Under the pieces are notes generated by a model that made no database searches, had not been told where the DNA came from, and saw only the letters and a program-made list of their open reading frames with translations. The position numbers and the translations under genes were made by a program. A DNA stretch of 25,177 nucleotides from PR03 sp031362725 (GTDB lineage Bacteria > Myxococcota_A > UBA9160 > PR03), in contig JANLTC010000096.1 in assembly GCA_031362725.1 (NCBI GenBank), positions 1 to 25,177 of the forward strand, written 5' to 3'. The number at the start of each line of letters is the position of its first letter. The first letter of the stretch is position 1. Below, in pieces: positions 1 to 7,617 of this stretch.

Positions 1-13
1 CGCGGCGATGAGT

Positions 14-51
14 CGAATAACCTGACAAAAAATAACCTGACGCCCGGCACC
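14..51. repeat. Short interspersed repeat, family 2 (AACCTGAC type), single copy
   Basis: The stretch contains two direct AACCTGAC cores followed by GCCCGGCACC. The same arrangement recurs at 15728-15765, and in imperfect inverted form at 15660-15697. It lies just beyond the 3' end of the MDR oxidoreductase gene. It does not resemble the AAAGGGGAC repeats around the RAYT transposase, so it is a separate family. Its mobility mechanism is unknown. Because the window begins 13 bases to its left, an inverted partner could lie outside. Confidence 0.7.
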
Positions 52-69
52 TCTCCTCGGGCTCGCCTC

Positions 70-1071
70 TTAGAGCTGCAGGATCTGCTTGCCGGTGTTC
101 GCGCCGGTGAAGAGGCGCAGCAGCGTGCGCGGCGCGTTTTCGAGCCCGCGCTGCACGTCTTCCTGGTGCACGACGTCGCCGTTGCGCACCCACTCGGAGA
201 GCTTCGCGACGCCCTCGCCGAAGCGCGCCGCGTAGTCGATCACGATGAAGCCTTCCATGCGGCCGCGCTGGATCACCAGGTTCATCAGGTTGCGCGGGCC
301 GGGCGGCGGCGTGGCTTCGTTGTAGCCGGAGATGCCGCCGCACAGCACGACGCGAGCGCGCATCGCGATCTGCCCGAGCACCGCGTCGAGGATTTCGCCG
401 CCGACGTTGTCGAAGTAGACGTCGATGCCCTTCGGACAGAGCTCGCGCAGCCGTGCGGCGACGTCGTCGTGTTTGTAGTCGATCGCCGCGTCGAAATGCG
501 CCTCCTTCGTCAGCCACGCGCACTTGCCGGGGCCGCCCGCGATGCCGACGACGCGCGCGCCCTGCAGCGTCGCGATCTGCCCCGCGACCGAGCCGGTCGC
601 GCCAGCCGCGCCGGACACGACGACGGTCTCGCCCGCCTTCGGCTTGCCGAGATCGAGCATGCCGAAGTATGCGGTGAGCCCGGTGATGCCGAGCACGCCG
701 AGCGGCCACGTCGGCGGGACGCCCGGCGGGATCTTCGCGCCGAGCATCGCGCCCGGCACCAGCGCGTATTCCTGCCAGCCGAACATGCCCTGCACCAGGT
801 CGCCCGCAGCGAAACCCGCGTGCTTCGATTCCACCACCTCGCCGACCGCTCCCGCGCGCATCACCTCGCCGATCTGCACTGGCGGCAGATAGCTCGGGCG
901 ATCTTCGATCCAGCCGCGCTGCGTCGGATCGAATGACAGGTAGAGCACGCGCACCAACACCTGCCCGTCACCGGGCGGCGATACGGGCGCCTCGCCGAAC
1001 TGGAAGTCGCTCTCCTTGACCATGCCTTTCGGGCGGACGGCGAGCGTCCAGCGTCGATTCGTTGCGGGCAT
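70..1071 (-). CDS. NADP-dependent MDR-family oxidoreductase (zinc-free, COG2130 type)
   Basis: This 333-residue protein belongs to the medium-chain dehydrogenase/reductase branch that lacks zinc and includes CurA and the prostaglandin/leukotriene B4 reductases. Those enzymes reduce enone C=C bonds with NADPH in the cytoplasm. The N-terminal GroES-like part has the family signature LSFDPTQRGW near residues 45-54. The nucleotide-binding Rossmann motif SGAAGATGSVAGQ lies near residues 153-165, followed by a conserved FDNVGG. The open frame extends about 50 codons upstream, but that extension is Arg-rich and overlaps the neighbouring gene. The ATG at 1071 has an AGGAGG ribosome site at ideal distance and starts the conserved domain. 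It is 17 bp downstream of the glycosidase gene and probably co-transcribed with it. The substrate cannot be told from sequence. Confidence 0.93.
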   Translation of the reverse strand: MPATNRRWTLAVRPKGMVKESDFQFGEAPVSPPGDGQVLVRVLYLSFDPTQRGWIEDRPSYLPPVQIGEVMRAGAVGEVVESKHAGFAAGDLVQGMFGWQEYALVPGAMLGAKIPPGVPPTWPLGVLGITGLTAYFGMLDLGKPKAGETVVVSGAAGATGSVAGQIATLQGARVVGIAGGPGKCAWLTKEAHFDAAIDYKHDDVAARLRELCPKGIDVYFDNVGGEILDAVLGQIAMRARVVLCGGISGYNEATPPPGPRNLMNLVIQRGRMEGFIVIDYAARFGEGVAKLSEWVRNGDVVHQEDVQRGLENAPRTLLRLFTGANTGKQILQL

Positions 1072-1088
1072 CGGGGTTCCTCCTGGTG

Positions 1089-2891
1089 TCAGTGTTCGAG
1101 TCGCAGCGCGATGTCTTTGGCGAAGGTCGGGACCGCGAGCGTGACGGCGCCGCCGCTCACGGATAGGGCGTCGATCGCGACGTCCATGCCGGTGTAGGTG
1201 TCGATCCAGCGCGCAGTCCACGCGCCGTCGGCGAGATTGGTCAGCGCGAGCGTCGCGGCTACGACGGGCGTCTCATCGGGACCCGGCAGCGGCGGATACA
1301 GCCACTGGTGGTCGGTGTTCTGCACCCAGACCAGCACGACGGAGCTACCGCGCAATGCGTACGCTGCGAGGTGACGCCCGACTGCCGCCGCGACCGGTCG
1401 GATCGGCGCGAAGCCCTGCGCGTCGAACGCGATTCCCCGGACGAAAAGCGCGATCGGCGCGAAGTGGCAGTAGAGATCCTGCGGATCGACGACGTTGTCC
1501 CACCACCAACTCATGCCGGTGCCGAAGCCGCCAGCGAGCAGACCGATCCAGATCCCCTGGTGGAAGCCGATCGACTCTGGATCGTTCTCGAGCGTCTCGA
1601 CGGGGCCGCGGTAGTCGACACCATACTCGGACAGCAACACCGGCTTGCCGGGATAGGCGTTGCGGTAGGCGCGCATGCGGATCTCGGCGATCGCCGGCAG
1701 GTCGAGGCCGAGCGGGAACGAGTAGTGGTGGATCTGCGTGAAGTCCATCTGCGGCAGCGCCCAGTAGGACGCCAGTGTGCTGCGCGCGAGACTCGTCGAG
1801 ATCAGGTGATCGTAGGGGTCGAGTCTGCGCAGCGTGTTTCCCATCTCGGCGTGCCAAGCCTCGACTGCGGGACCTGCGCTGACAGAGTCGACCTCGTTCC
1901 AGAGTTCCCACGCCAAGAGATTCGTGGCGAATCCCCAGCGCGCGACCAGGTGGCGAAGCCGGCGCTCGAAGAGCGCGCGCGCGGCGGGATCGGTGAAGAA
2001 CGCGGTCGGCTCCGCGAGCGGACCGCCGTTCGCCGCGTTGTACGGATTGTCGGCCCACTCCGAGTTGGTATCGAGCGAGAACGCGCCGTGATTCTGGATC
2101 GACAGCATCACCGCGATGCCGTATCGATCGGCGGCTTCCAGCACCTGGTCGAGCTGCCAGGCGCGATCGAGACGCGTCGTGTAGTCGCCGAGCGACGTCG
2201 TCGCGACCGCGCCGTCCGGCGCGCGCGTGATCCACTCGACACCGAACGCCCAGCTCGGCATCCACAGTCGCACATGGTTCACGCCCTGCGCGGCGAGCTT
2301 CGCGAACCAATCGTCGTAGGCGAAGGTGCCGCGACCGTCGTACCAGCCGACGTTCTCGCCGATCGCGACGTACGGCGTGCCGTCGTCGAAGCGGAGATAG
2401 CGGCCGTCCTGCGGCGAGCGGTGCAAGAAGCCGTGGCGACCGGGCGCGGGCGGATCGACTTCGAAGCTTTGCCACTCGGTGGTGGCGGCGCCGGTGGGTG
2501 TCGTCGCGACCCAGCGCCACTGCCAGGAGCCGGTCTGTGTCGGCGTCATCCGCACCCGCCACTGTGCCGGGCCGCGCGGCGTCAGGTGTTCGTAACCGCC
2601 GACCAGCGCGCGCGTGAAGTCTCGCATGTAGAAGCCGGGCATCACCAGCGTGCTGCCATCGGGCGCGACGAACTCGCCATCGAGACGGATCTGCTCGGGA
2701 TCGAAGCGATTCGTGAAGGGCCCCCAGACGTTGCCCGCGGTTTCGAAGCGTTCGAAGCAGCGGCCGCGCGCCGCAAGAGCACCCGCCAGCACGCTCGTTT
2801 CCGTCGGTGAGATGCCGCAACGCGGAGCGACGAGCGCGAGCGACAACAACGGCAACAGCGCGGCGAGCGATCCTCGGCAACGGGTCAGCAT
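1089..2891 (-). CDS. Secreted DUF5060 / GH5-like glycoside hydrolase
   Basis: This 600-residue exported enzyme begins with a hydrophobic signal segment (residues 8-22). A Cys at 25 follows an Arg, so it is not a canonical lipobox, and a soluble periplasmic or secreted product is as likely as a lipoprotein. Residues 48-145 look like the DUF5060 beta-sandwich found ahead of retaining glycosidases (WGPFTNRFDPEQ). A TIM-barrel follows, from about 160 to 480. The GH-A clan residues are visible: WNE with Glu333 as likely acid/base, and SEYG with Glu422 as likely nucleophile. Residues 500-600, including WIDTYTG, form a small C-terminal beta domain like those in collagen-binding-type glycosidases. 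The family fits hydrolysis of a plant, algal or bacterial polysaccharide, but the substrate is not predictable. It is the first gene of a probable two-gene operon with the MDR oxidoreductase. Confidence 0.85.
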   Translation of the reverse strand: MLTRCRGSLAALLPLLSLALVAPRCGISPTETSVLAGALAARGRCFERFETAGNVWGPFTNRFDPEQIRLDGEFVAPDGSTLVMPGFYMRDFTRALVGGYEHLTPRGPAQWRVRMTPTQTGSWQWRWVATTPTGAATTEWQSFEVDPPAPGRHGFLHRSPQDGRYLRFDDGTPYVAIGENVGWYDGRGTFAYDDWFAKLAAQGVNHVRLWMPSWAFGVEWITRAPDGAVATTSLGDYTTRLDRAWQLDQVLEAADRYGIAVMLSIQNHGAFSLDTNSEWADNPYNAANGGPLAEPTAFFTDPAARALFERRLRHLVARWGFATNLLAWELWNEVDSVSAGPAVEAWHAEMGNTLRRLDPYDHLISTSLARSTLASYWALPQMDFTQIHHYSFPLGLDLPAIAEIRMRAYRNAYPGKPVLLSEYGVDYRGPVETLENDPESIGFHQGIWIGLLAGGFGTGMSWWWDNVVDPQDLYCHFAPIALFVRGIAFDAQGFAPIRPVAAAVGRHLAAYALRGSSVVLVWVQNTDHQWLYPPLPGPDETPVVAATLALTNLADGAWTARWIDTYTGMDVAIDALSVSGGAVTLAVPTFAKDIALRLEH

Positions 2892-2912
2892 GCGCCGCTC
2901 ATTCTACCGCGC

Positions 2913-2968
2913 GAGGAGAAAGGGGACGGTCCTCGAAATGGACGGGCCGAGGAGAAAGGGGACACCCC
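2913..2968 (+). repeat. REP-like repeat, family 1 (AAAGGGGAC type), tandem pair
   Basis: Two copies of GAGGAGAAAGGGGAC start at 2913 and 2949, a 36-base period. GGTCCTCG and ATGGACGGGCC lie between them. The same unit, with the same 36-base period, is present in inverted orientation at 14640-14699 beside the RAYT transposase. This copy sits in the spacer between two divergent genes, the glycosidase (start 2891) and the PilZ protein (start 3032), so it may lie in or near their promoters. Confidence 0.85.
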
Positions 2969-3031
2969 CCGCGCCCGCGCAACTCGATCGGCAGCTCAAC
3001 CGGTCCTCGAGATCCGCCGATTCACCCGGAA

Positions 3032-3640
3032 ATGAGCGAACCCCGACTCTGCATCGCCTCCCACGCCGCCGACTCCGACTACGCGCCGACGTCGCGCGTT
3101 CTGCTGTGGAAGCTCGGCTACGCGCTCGTGCCCGCGAACGAAGCGAGTGAGCCTGCTTTGCGCGTCGTGCGCGACGACCGCCTCGCCGAAGTCGCAGCGA
3201 CTCCGAGCGTCCCGATCATCCTGCTCACGCGCGAGCGCTCGGCGCGCGCGCACGACCCGCGCGTCGCGGGAACGCTGCGGCGCCCCGCGCGGCTGCACGA
3301 ACTCTACCGGCTGATCCAAGCCTCTCTCGAAGCGCACCCGCGCTCGGTCCCGCGCGTGCCCACATCGCTCCGCGCAAGCGGAACGGCCGCGGATCAGCGC
3401 TGGGAATTCGAGGTGCGATCGCTTTCGGAGAACGGCTGTCTGGTCACCGGCGCGAACCGGCCGCGTGAGGGGCAGTCCTTCGCACTCGACATCGAATTGC
3501 CGTGGGGGCAGCGACTCGCGACGCCCGCCGTCGCCGGCTACGAGCAGCGCGAGTGTCTCGGTCTGGTGTTCCACGGCATCACGCTCGGTGCGCGGAAGAA
3601 GATGGCGAAGGCGGTGCTGGAGTTGCTTTCGCGGGCTTAG
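3032..3640 (+). CDS. Pseudo-receiver + degenerate PilZ domain protein
   Basis: This is a 202-residue cytoplasmic protein. Residues 1-100 have the alternating strand/helix rhythm of a response-regulator receiver. PIILLT at 61-66 sits where the conserved Thr follows strand 4. RRPA at 83-86 sits where the conserved Lys-Pro would be, but with Arg for Lys, and no clear phospho-accepting Asp is visible. Residues 123-200 resemble PilZ: the VRSLSENG motif at 128-135 matches the V-x-D-x-S-x-x-G signature but has Ser for the Asp, and the upstream RxxxR motif is not clear. PilZ proteins normally bind cyclic di-GMP, and here binding is doubtful. The ATG at 3032 has a weak GGAA site. Longer in-frame starts run through the repeat at 2913 and are rejected. 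Its stop overlaps the stop of the convergent LLM gene. Confidence 0.72.
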   Translation: MSEPRLCIASHAADSDYAPTSRVLLWKLGYALVPANEASEPALRVVRDDRLAEVAATPSVPIILLTRERSARAHDPRVAGTLRRPARLHELYRLIQASLEAHPRSVPRVPTSLRASGTAADQRWEFEVRSLSENGCLVTGANRPREGQSFALDIELPWGQRLATPAVAGYEQRECLGLVFHGITLGARKKMAKAVLELLSRA

Positions 3641-4479
3641 CCGCGAGCAGGCAATCCCTTCCCGTCACCGCGACACCGTGCCAGCCGCGCCGCGATTGCC
3701 GCGAATCCGTCGCGATCTGCGTACGCCTCTGCATGTACGAAACGCGTGACGCCCACCGCTGCGAGCGTCGCGACCTGCTCCACCGCGCGCCCCGCATCCT
3801 CGATCGCGAGCCGCCCCATCGCGACGACCTCTGGTGTCGGCTTGCCCGCCCCACGCGCGCGGCGCCTCAGCTCTTCGATCGGTTCGCGCAGCTTCTCCGG
3901 ATCCATCCCCATCGGCATCCAGCCGTCACCGAAGCGGACCGCGCGCGCGAGCGCGTGGGGCGGCGTTCCGCCGACGAAGATCGGCGGTCGCGGCGGCTTC
4001 GGGCGGAATAGGAATGGCTGGCCGTTGGCGACGACGACATCGTCGTTGCCGCTCGCGAAGCATTCGTGCAGGAACGCGAGTGTCTCGTCGGCGATCGCGC
4101 GGCGGCGCGTTCGATCGACGCCGGCCGCGCGAAACTCGGCAGGCATCCAGCCGACGCCTACACCGAGACGCAAGCGGCCGCCCGAGAGTTCCTGGATCGT
4201 CGCGATCCACTTTGCAGTCGCCAGCGCAGGGCGATACGGAAGAATCAGCACCGCCGTGCCGAGGCCGATGCGCGACGTTGCACCGGCAAGGAACGCGAGC
4301 GTCGCGAGCGGATCGAGATAGCGGCCGTCGCTGCCTTTCGCGTCGTCCGGTGGGATCGCGATGTGATCGACCACCCAGATCTCATCGAGCCCGGCGTCTT
4401 CCGCTGCGCGTGCGCAGTCGCCGACCAGGTCGCGGGTCGCCTGCGGACCCATCGTGCGCACGACTGCGCCGATCTTCAT
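3637..4479 (-). CDS. LLM-class F420-dependent oxidoreductase (first)
   Basis: This 280-residue protein has the luciferase-like TIM-barrel fold. Family segments in order are: the N-terminal strand with DEIWVVDHIAIP (residues 32-43), RIGLGTAVLILPYR, ATIQELSGGRLRLGVGVGW, and PPIFVGGTPPHAL. The arrangement matches the TIGR03619-like group, thought to use reduced coenzyme F420 or FMN. The true cofactor and substrate are unknown. The ATG at 4479 overlaps the TGA of the RluA gene (ATGA), with GAGGAGG upstream, so the two are translationally coupled. It ends convergently with the PilZ gene, and the two stops overlap. A second, only distantly similar LLM protein is encoded at 14701-15648. Confidence 0.9.
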   Translation of the reverse strand: MKIGAVVRTMGPQATRDLVGDCARAAEDAGLDEIWVVDHIAIPPDDAKGSDGRYLDPLATLAFLAGATSRIGLGTAVLILPYRPALATAKWIATIQELSGGRLRLGVGVGWMPAEFRAAGVDRTRRRAIADETLAFLHECFASGNDDVVVANGQPFLFRPKPPRPPIFVGGTPPHALARAVRFGDGWMPMGMDPEKLREPIEELRRRARGAGKPTPEVVAMGRLAIEDAGRAVEQVATLAAVGVTRFVHAEAYADRDGFAAIAARLARCRGDGKGLPARG

Positions 4480-5414
4480 GTCGCGTCCTCCTCGGGCGCT
4501 ACGGGAACGGTACCCAGATCCGCCGGGATCGGCGCGTGCAGCGCGACATCCTCACCATCGATCGCAATCCGCAGTTCCGCCGCGTGCAGCAACGTGCGAA
4601 CGCCCGCTCCGCCGCCGTACACGACATCGCCCACGATCGGCGTCCCGCCGGCCGCGAGATGCACGCGGATCTGGTGCGAGCGGCCCGTTGTCGGCTCGCA
4701 CGCAACCACAGCCTCCCTGCCGTCTGCCGAACGTCGCATGAAGCGCGTGTGCGAAAAGCGGAAGCCGGGCTCCGGCTCATTCCGGAGTGCGAAGCGATAG
4801 CGCTTCGGATCGAGTACGCGGCCGAGGAAACCCGACACCTCCCACGCGGCGATCGGCGGCTGCGGCGACACGATCGCCACGTAGCGTTTGTGCGCGCCGC
4901 CTTCCGCGAAGATCCGGCCCAGTCGAGCCGCGGCCGCCGGCGTCTTCGCGAAGAGCACGACGCCGCTCGTCTCGCGGTCGAGTCGGTGCACCGCAACCAG
5001 CGAGGCGCAGCCGGTCGCTTCGCGCAGCGACGCTTCGAGCGAAAGACGCCGGCTGGCGCGCGTACCCTGCGTCGTCAGCCACGCGGGCTTGTCGACGACG
5101 AGCCAGTCGTCGCGGTCGGCGAGCACGCGCTCGGCGCCGATTGCGATCGCTTCGGGCTCGGTCGTGAAGGCATACGCATCGACGCGCGTGCCGGCGGCGA
5201 TCGTGTCCGGGATCTCATCGCCGGTGTGCGGACGACCGCCGAGGTGCAGGCCGCCGTGCCACAGCATGCTGTCGAAGTGCGCGGCATCCCAGCCGGTGCG
5301 CGTGCGCGCGTCGGCGAGGAAATCGCGGCGAGACTGCGCGGCGTCGGTGATGAAGCGCAGCCGCAACAGCGATGGGTCGAAGCGCTCGCGCGGAGTTCGG
5401 GGTGTCGTCATCAT
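4476..5414 (-). CDS. RluA-family RNA pseudouridine synthase
   Basis: This 312-residue protein would isomerise uridine to pseudouridine in rRNA or tRNA. The hallmark active-site motif HRLDRETSG is at residues 143-151, with Asp147 as the catalytic residue. DDWLVVDKPAWL (102-113) and GRSHQIRVHLA (about 247-257) are the other conserved RluA/RluC/RluD blocks. The N-terminal 90 residues are S4-like in layout. The start at 5414 (or the adjacent ATG at 5411) begins the family-like sequence. The frame stays open to 5621, but that extension is low-complexity and runs antisense through a pseudogene. Which RNA position is modified cannot be told. It is first gene of a pair with the LLM oxidoreductase, by ATGA overlap. 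Confidence 0.92.
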   Translation of the reverse strand: MMTTPRTPRERFDPSLLRLRFITDAAQSRRDFLADARTRTGWDAAHFDSMLWHGGLHLGGRPHTGDEIPDTIAAGTRVDAYAFTTEPEAIAIGAERVLADRDDWLVVDKPAWLTTQGTRASRRLSLEASLREATGCASLVAVHRLDRETSGVVLFAKTPAAAARLGRIFAEGGAHKRYVAIVSPQPPIAAWEVSGFLGRVLDPKRYRFALRNEPEPGFRFSHTRFMRRSADGREAVVACEPTTGRSHQIRVHLAAGGTPIVGDVVYGGGAGVRTLLHAAELRIAIDGEDVALHAPIPADLGTVPVAPEEDAT

Positions 5415-5461
5415 CTCGGCAGCTGCCTGGTGGTGGAACCCTTCGACGTGAGGCAGGGTAG

Positions 5462-5542
5462 GGCGTGGCCGCGCGGCAAGGCGTGGAATACTCGAAGAAA
5501 GACGGAGCCCGGCTCGCGCGGCTGGCGCAGCGCATCTCTTGA
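5462..5542 (+). pseudogene. Possible remnant of a small gene upstream of the nucleotidyltransferase
   Basis: An open tail of 26 codons ends in a TGA at 5540-5542 that overlaps the likely TTG start (5539) of the nucleotidyltransferase remnant. The last residues (VEYSKKDGARLARLAQ) look protein-like, with a charged, amphipathic helix. An in-frame stop at 5459 cuts off any N-terminal part. The TTGA overlap is the arrangement expected of an old two-gene operon such as a toxin-antitoxin pair. This is inference from arrangement only; no family is recognised. Confidence 0.25.
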
Positions 5543-5820
5543 CGCTGGACCGGGCGCCCCGGTTCCAGCCCGAAGCGATGTTGCGCGGGCTCGAACACCA
5601 CGGCGTCCCCTGGTTTGTCATCGGCGGTCGCGCCGCGACGCTCGACGGAGTTCGGTGAACTCGACCTCGCTTTCAGCCGGCGGGGACGCAGGGCTACGAG
5701 GATCGGCTTCGACGCGTCGAGCACCATGGCCTCGACGGTCTGGTCGTTCCGGCCGCATCGCTGGAGGACGTGATTCGCTCGAAGGGCGCGGCATCCCACG
5801 CCCTGCGTGTGCGCAGCGGC
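5539..5820 (+). pseudogene. Decayed MNT-like nucleotidyltransferase
   Basis: Frame 1 from the TTG at 5539 reads 39 codons to a TGA at 5656. It includes FQPEAMLRGLEHHGVPWFV, IGGRAATLDG, the typical N-terminus of small MNT/AbiEii-like nucleotidyltransferases. Frame 2 across the stop reads EFGELDLAF (about 5648-5674). Frame 1 then resumes with GLDGLVVPAASLEDVIRSKG (about 5725-5785), the usual C-terminal block of this family. The GS...DxD catalytic section expected after IGG is missing, and at least two frame changes plus one stop interrupt the gene. It is therefore an inactivated fragment. It explains most of the otherwise empty 415-bp gap between the RluA and VOC genes. The C-terminal limit is uncertain and may touch the VOC gene's 3' end. 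Confidence 0.65.
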
Positions 5821-5829
5821 GCTCCGACG

Positions 5830-6303
5830 TCAGAGAAGGCGTTCGGTCGGTCCGGTACCGTCCGGGCCGAGCCGACCGCCTGTGCCGAAGTGGCCCTTGC
5901 CGGGCACGTGGTTCACTTCGACGCGAATCCCATCGGGATCCTCGAAGAGCACCGAGTAGTAGCCCGGCGCGAAGCGCCCCTCCTCGGGCGGATGCACGAC
6001 GCGGGCGTCCAACTCGTCGACGAGCAGTTTGTACACCGCGTCGACGTCGGCGCGCTCGCGGGCGCGGAAGCAGAAGTGATGCAGTCCGGCGCGGTCCTGG
6101 TCGAAGCGGCCGCTGCGCTGCTCGGGCGGCGCACCGCGCACCAGGATGCCGGTGCGGCTGCCGATGCAATAAAGCACGGCGTCGCCCTTGATCAGCGTCT
6201 TCATCGCCAGGAAGTGGCAGAGTTTCTCCCAGAACGGGATGCAGCGGTCGGGATCATTCACGGTGAGCTGGATGTGTGCGATGCCGTTCATCTCGACGCT
6301 CAT
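5830..6303 (-). CDS. VOC-superfamily (glyoxalase/bleomycin-resistance-like) protein
   Basis: This 157-residue protein has two beta-alpha-beta-beta-beta modules. The first begins at GIAHIQLTVNDPDR (residues 7-20), and the second at GLHHFCFRARERADVD (about 73-88). It ends with YYSVLFEDPDGIRVEVNHV, in which a Glu follows DPDG as in metal-binding VOC enzymes. His10, His75/76 and that Glu are plausible metal ligands. The family includes glyoxalases, extradiol dioxygenases, epimerases and resistance proteins, so the reaction is open. The ATG at 6303 has a GGAGG site. It lies 15 bp downstream of the GH1 gene and is probably the third gene of the arsR-GH1-VOC operon. Confidence 0.88.
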   Translation of the reverse strand: MSVEMNGIAHIQLTVNDPDRCIPFWEKLCHFLAMKTLIKGDAVLYCIGSRTGILVRGAPPEQRSGRFDQDRAGLHHFCFRARERADVDAVYKLLVDELDARVVHPPEEGRFAPGYYSVLFEDPDGIRVEVNHVPGKGHFGTGGRLGPDGTGPTERLL

Positions 6304-6318
6304 GTTGGCCTCCTGCGG

Positions 6319-7617
6319 TTACGGAAGGGCGGACGGATCGAGCACGCCGCTCGCGATCACGTCCGCCAGCCACTGCCCCGACGCCTTCACGCTGCGTTGC
6401 TGCGTCGCGGGATCGAACGCGATCAGACCGAAGCGCTCCGGACCGAAGCCGAAGTGCCACTCGTAGTTGTCGACCGCGCTCCAGTGGAAATAGCCGCGCA
6501 CGTCGGCGCCACGCTGGCGCGCGCGCTCGAGCGCCGCGAGGTGCGCGGCGATGTAGCGGATGCGGAAGGTCTCGTCGGTGGTGGGAACACCGTTCTCGGT
6601 GACGAGCAGCGGAACGCCTGGCAGCGCGGCAGCGACGCGCACGAGGCCGTCCTCGAGTCCACCCGGGTGGACCTTGCGGTTCATGCGATCGACCGGCGCG
6701 TCGTCGCGATCGGACCACGAGCCGGGACCGTTCGGGCCGAAGCTCGTCGCGTTGTAGTAGTTGAAGCCGTAGAGATCGAGCGCGCCGCGCAGTTGCGGAA
6801 TTTCTTCGGGCTCGCGACCTGGCATGCGCACCCAGCCGGTGGCGAGCGCTTCGAGCAGCACGCCGTGGTACCAGGCGTCGAAGCGCCGTGCGGCGCCCTG
6901 TTGCAGCGCGTCGCGCGGATCCTCGGGGCGCGGATCGAGATAGACCTCGATCGTCGCGACGGTCGGCTGCGGGTGCTGCGCCTTCAGGATCCGGTACGCA
7001 TCGGCGTGCAAAGCGAGCACGTGACGCGTCATCGCGAACGCCGACGCCGAGTCCTTCACGAAGGGCGGGTTCACGCCCATCAAGTATCCGGTCAACACGT
7101 AGACCATCGATTCGTTGGCGACGTGGAAGTGGCGCGCGTGCGGCGCCAGCGCGCCACCGACGTGTTCGACGTAGCGCAGGAAGTCGCTGTGGTTTCTCGC
7201 TTCGAGGAAGCCGCCGCGCTCTGCGAACCACTGCGGGTGCGTGAAGTGGAAGAGGTTCACCCACGGCGTCACGCCGGCCGCGACCGCGGCGTCGCAGATC
7301 GCGCGGTAGCGGTCGATCGCCGCTTCATCGAAGCGGCCGCGTGCGGGCTCGACCCGACTCCACTCGACCGAGAGCCGGTAGTGGCGGAAGCCGAGACTCG
7401 CGACGAGTCGCAGGTCCGCTTCGGCGTGTTGCCAGAAGCCGTTGCCGGGATTCGCCGGCACGCGGCCTTCGCGCGCGGCGAGCACCCAATCATTCGCGAC
7501 GTCGCCGCCTTCGGATTGGAACGCCGAGGATGCGACGCCCCAGGCGAACGCGGGGGCGAAGTGCACCGCTTCGCGCGGCAGCAGTGGCGCCCAGCGCTCC
7601 CGTTCGGCGTCGCTCAC
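6319..7617 (-). CDS. Glycoside hydrolase family 1 (beta-glucosidase-like)
   Basis: This 432-residue protein has no evident signal peptide, so it is likely cytoplasmic. The GH1 landmarks are in order: FAWGVASSAFQSEGG near the N-terminus (24-38), NLFHFTHPQW (121-130), VANES at 166-170 with Glu169 as acid/base, YGFNYYNA (283-290), VTENG at 339-343 with Glu341 as nucleophile, and YFHWSAVDNYEW (376-387). NES replaces the usual NEP, a mild departure that retains the catalytic Glu. It probably releases a glucosyl- or related glycosyl unit from a small beta-glycoside. The GTG at 7617 overlaps the TGA of arsR (GTGA), which fixes the start and implies translational coupling. The longer open frame to 7818 is only the shadow of arsR. 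Confidence 0.92.
   Translation of the reverse strand: MSDAERERWAPLLPREAVHFAPAFAWGVASSAFQSEGGDVANDWVLAAREGRVPANPGNGFWQHAEADLRLVASLGFRHYRLSVEWSRVEPARGRFDEAAIDRYRAICDAAVAAGVTPWVNLFHFTHPQWFAERGGFLEARNHSDFLRYVEHVGGALAPHARHFHVANESMVYVLTGYLMGVNPPFVKDSASAFAMTRHVLALHADAYRILKAQHPQPTVATIEVYLDPRPEDPRDALQQGAARRFDAWYHGVLLEALATGWVRMPGREPEEIPQLRGALDLYGFNYYNATSFGPNGPGSWSDRDDAPVDRMNRKVHPGGLEDGLVRVAAALPGVPLLVTENGVPTTDETFRIRYIAAHLAALERARQRGADVRGYFHWSAVDNYEWHFGFGPERFGLIAFDPATQQRSVKASGQWLADVIASGVLDPSALP

Noticed and set aside
1308..2810. Long plus-strand ORF (500 codons) antisense to the glycosidase
   Set aside because: Composition is Arg/Val/Ala-rich with no domain logic. The opposite strand encodes a clear glycosidase with catalytic residues.
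2650..3150. Plus-strand ORFs reading through the repeat at 2913 (RRKGTVLEMDGPRRKGT)
   Set aside because: The translated repeat gives the same peptide-like string at several loci. It reflects REP DNA without stops, not a protein.
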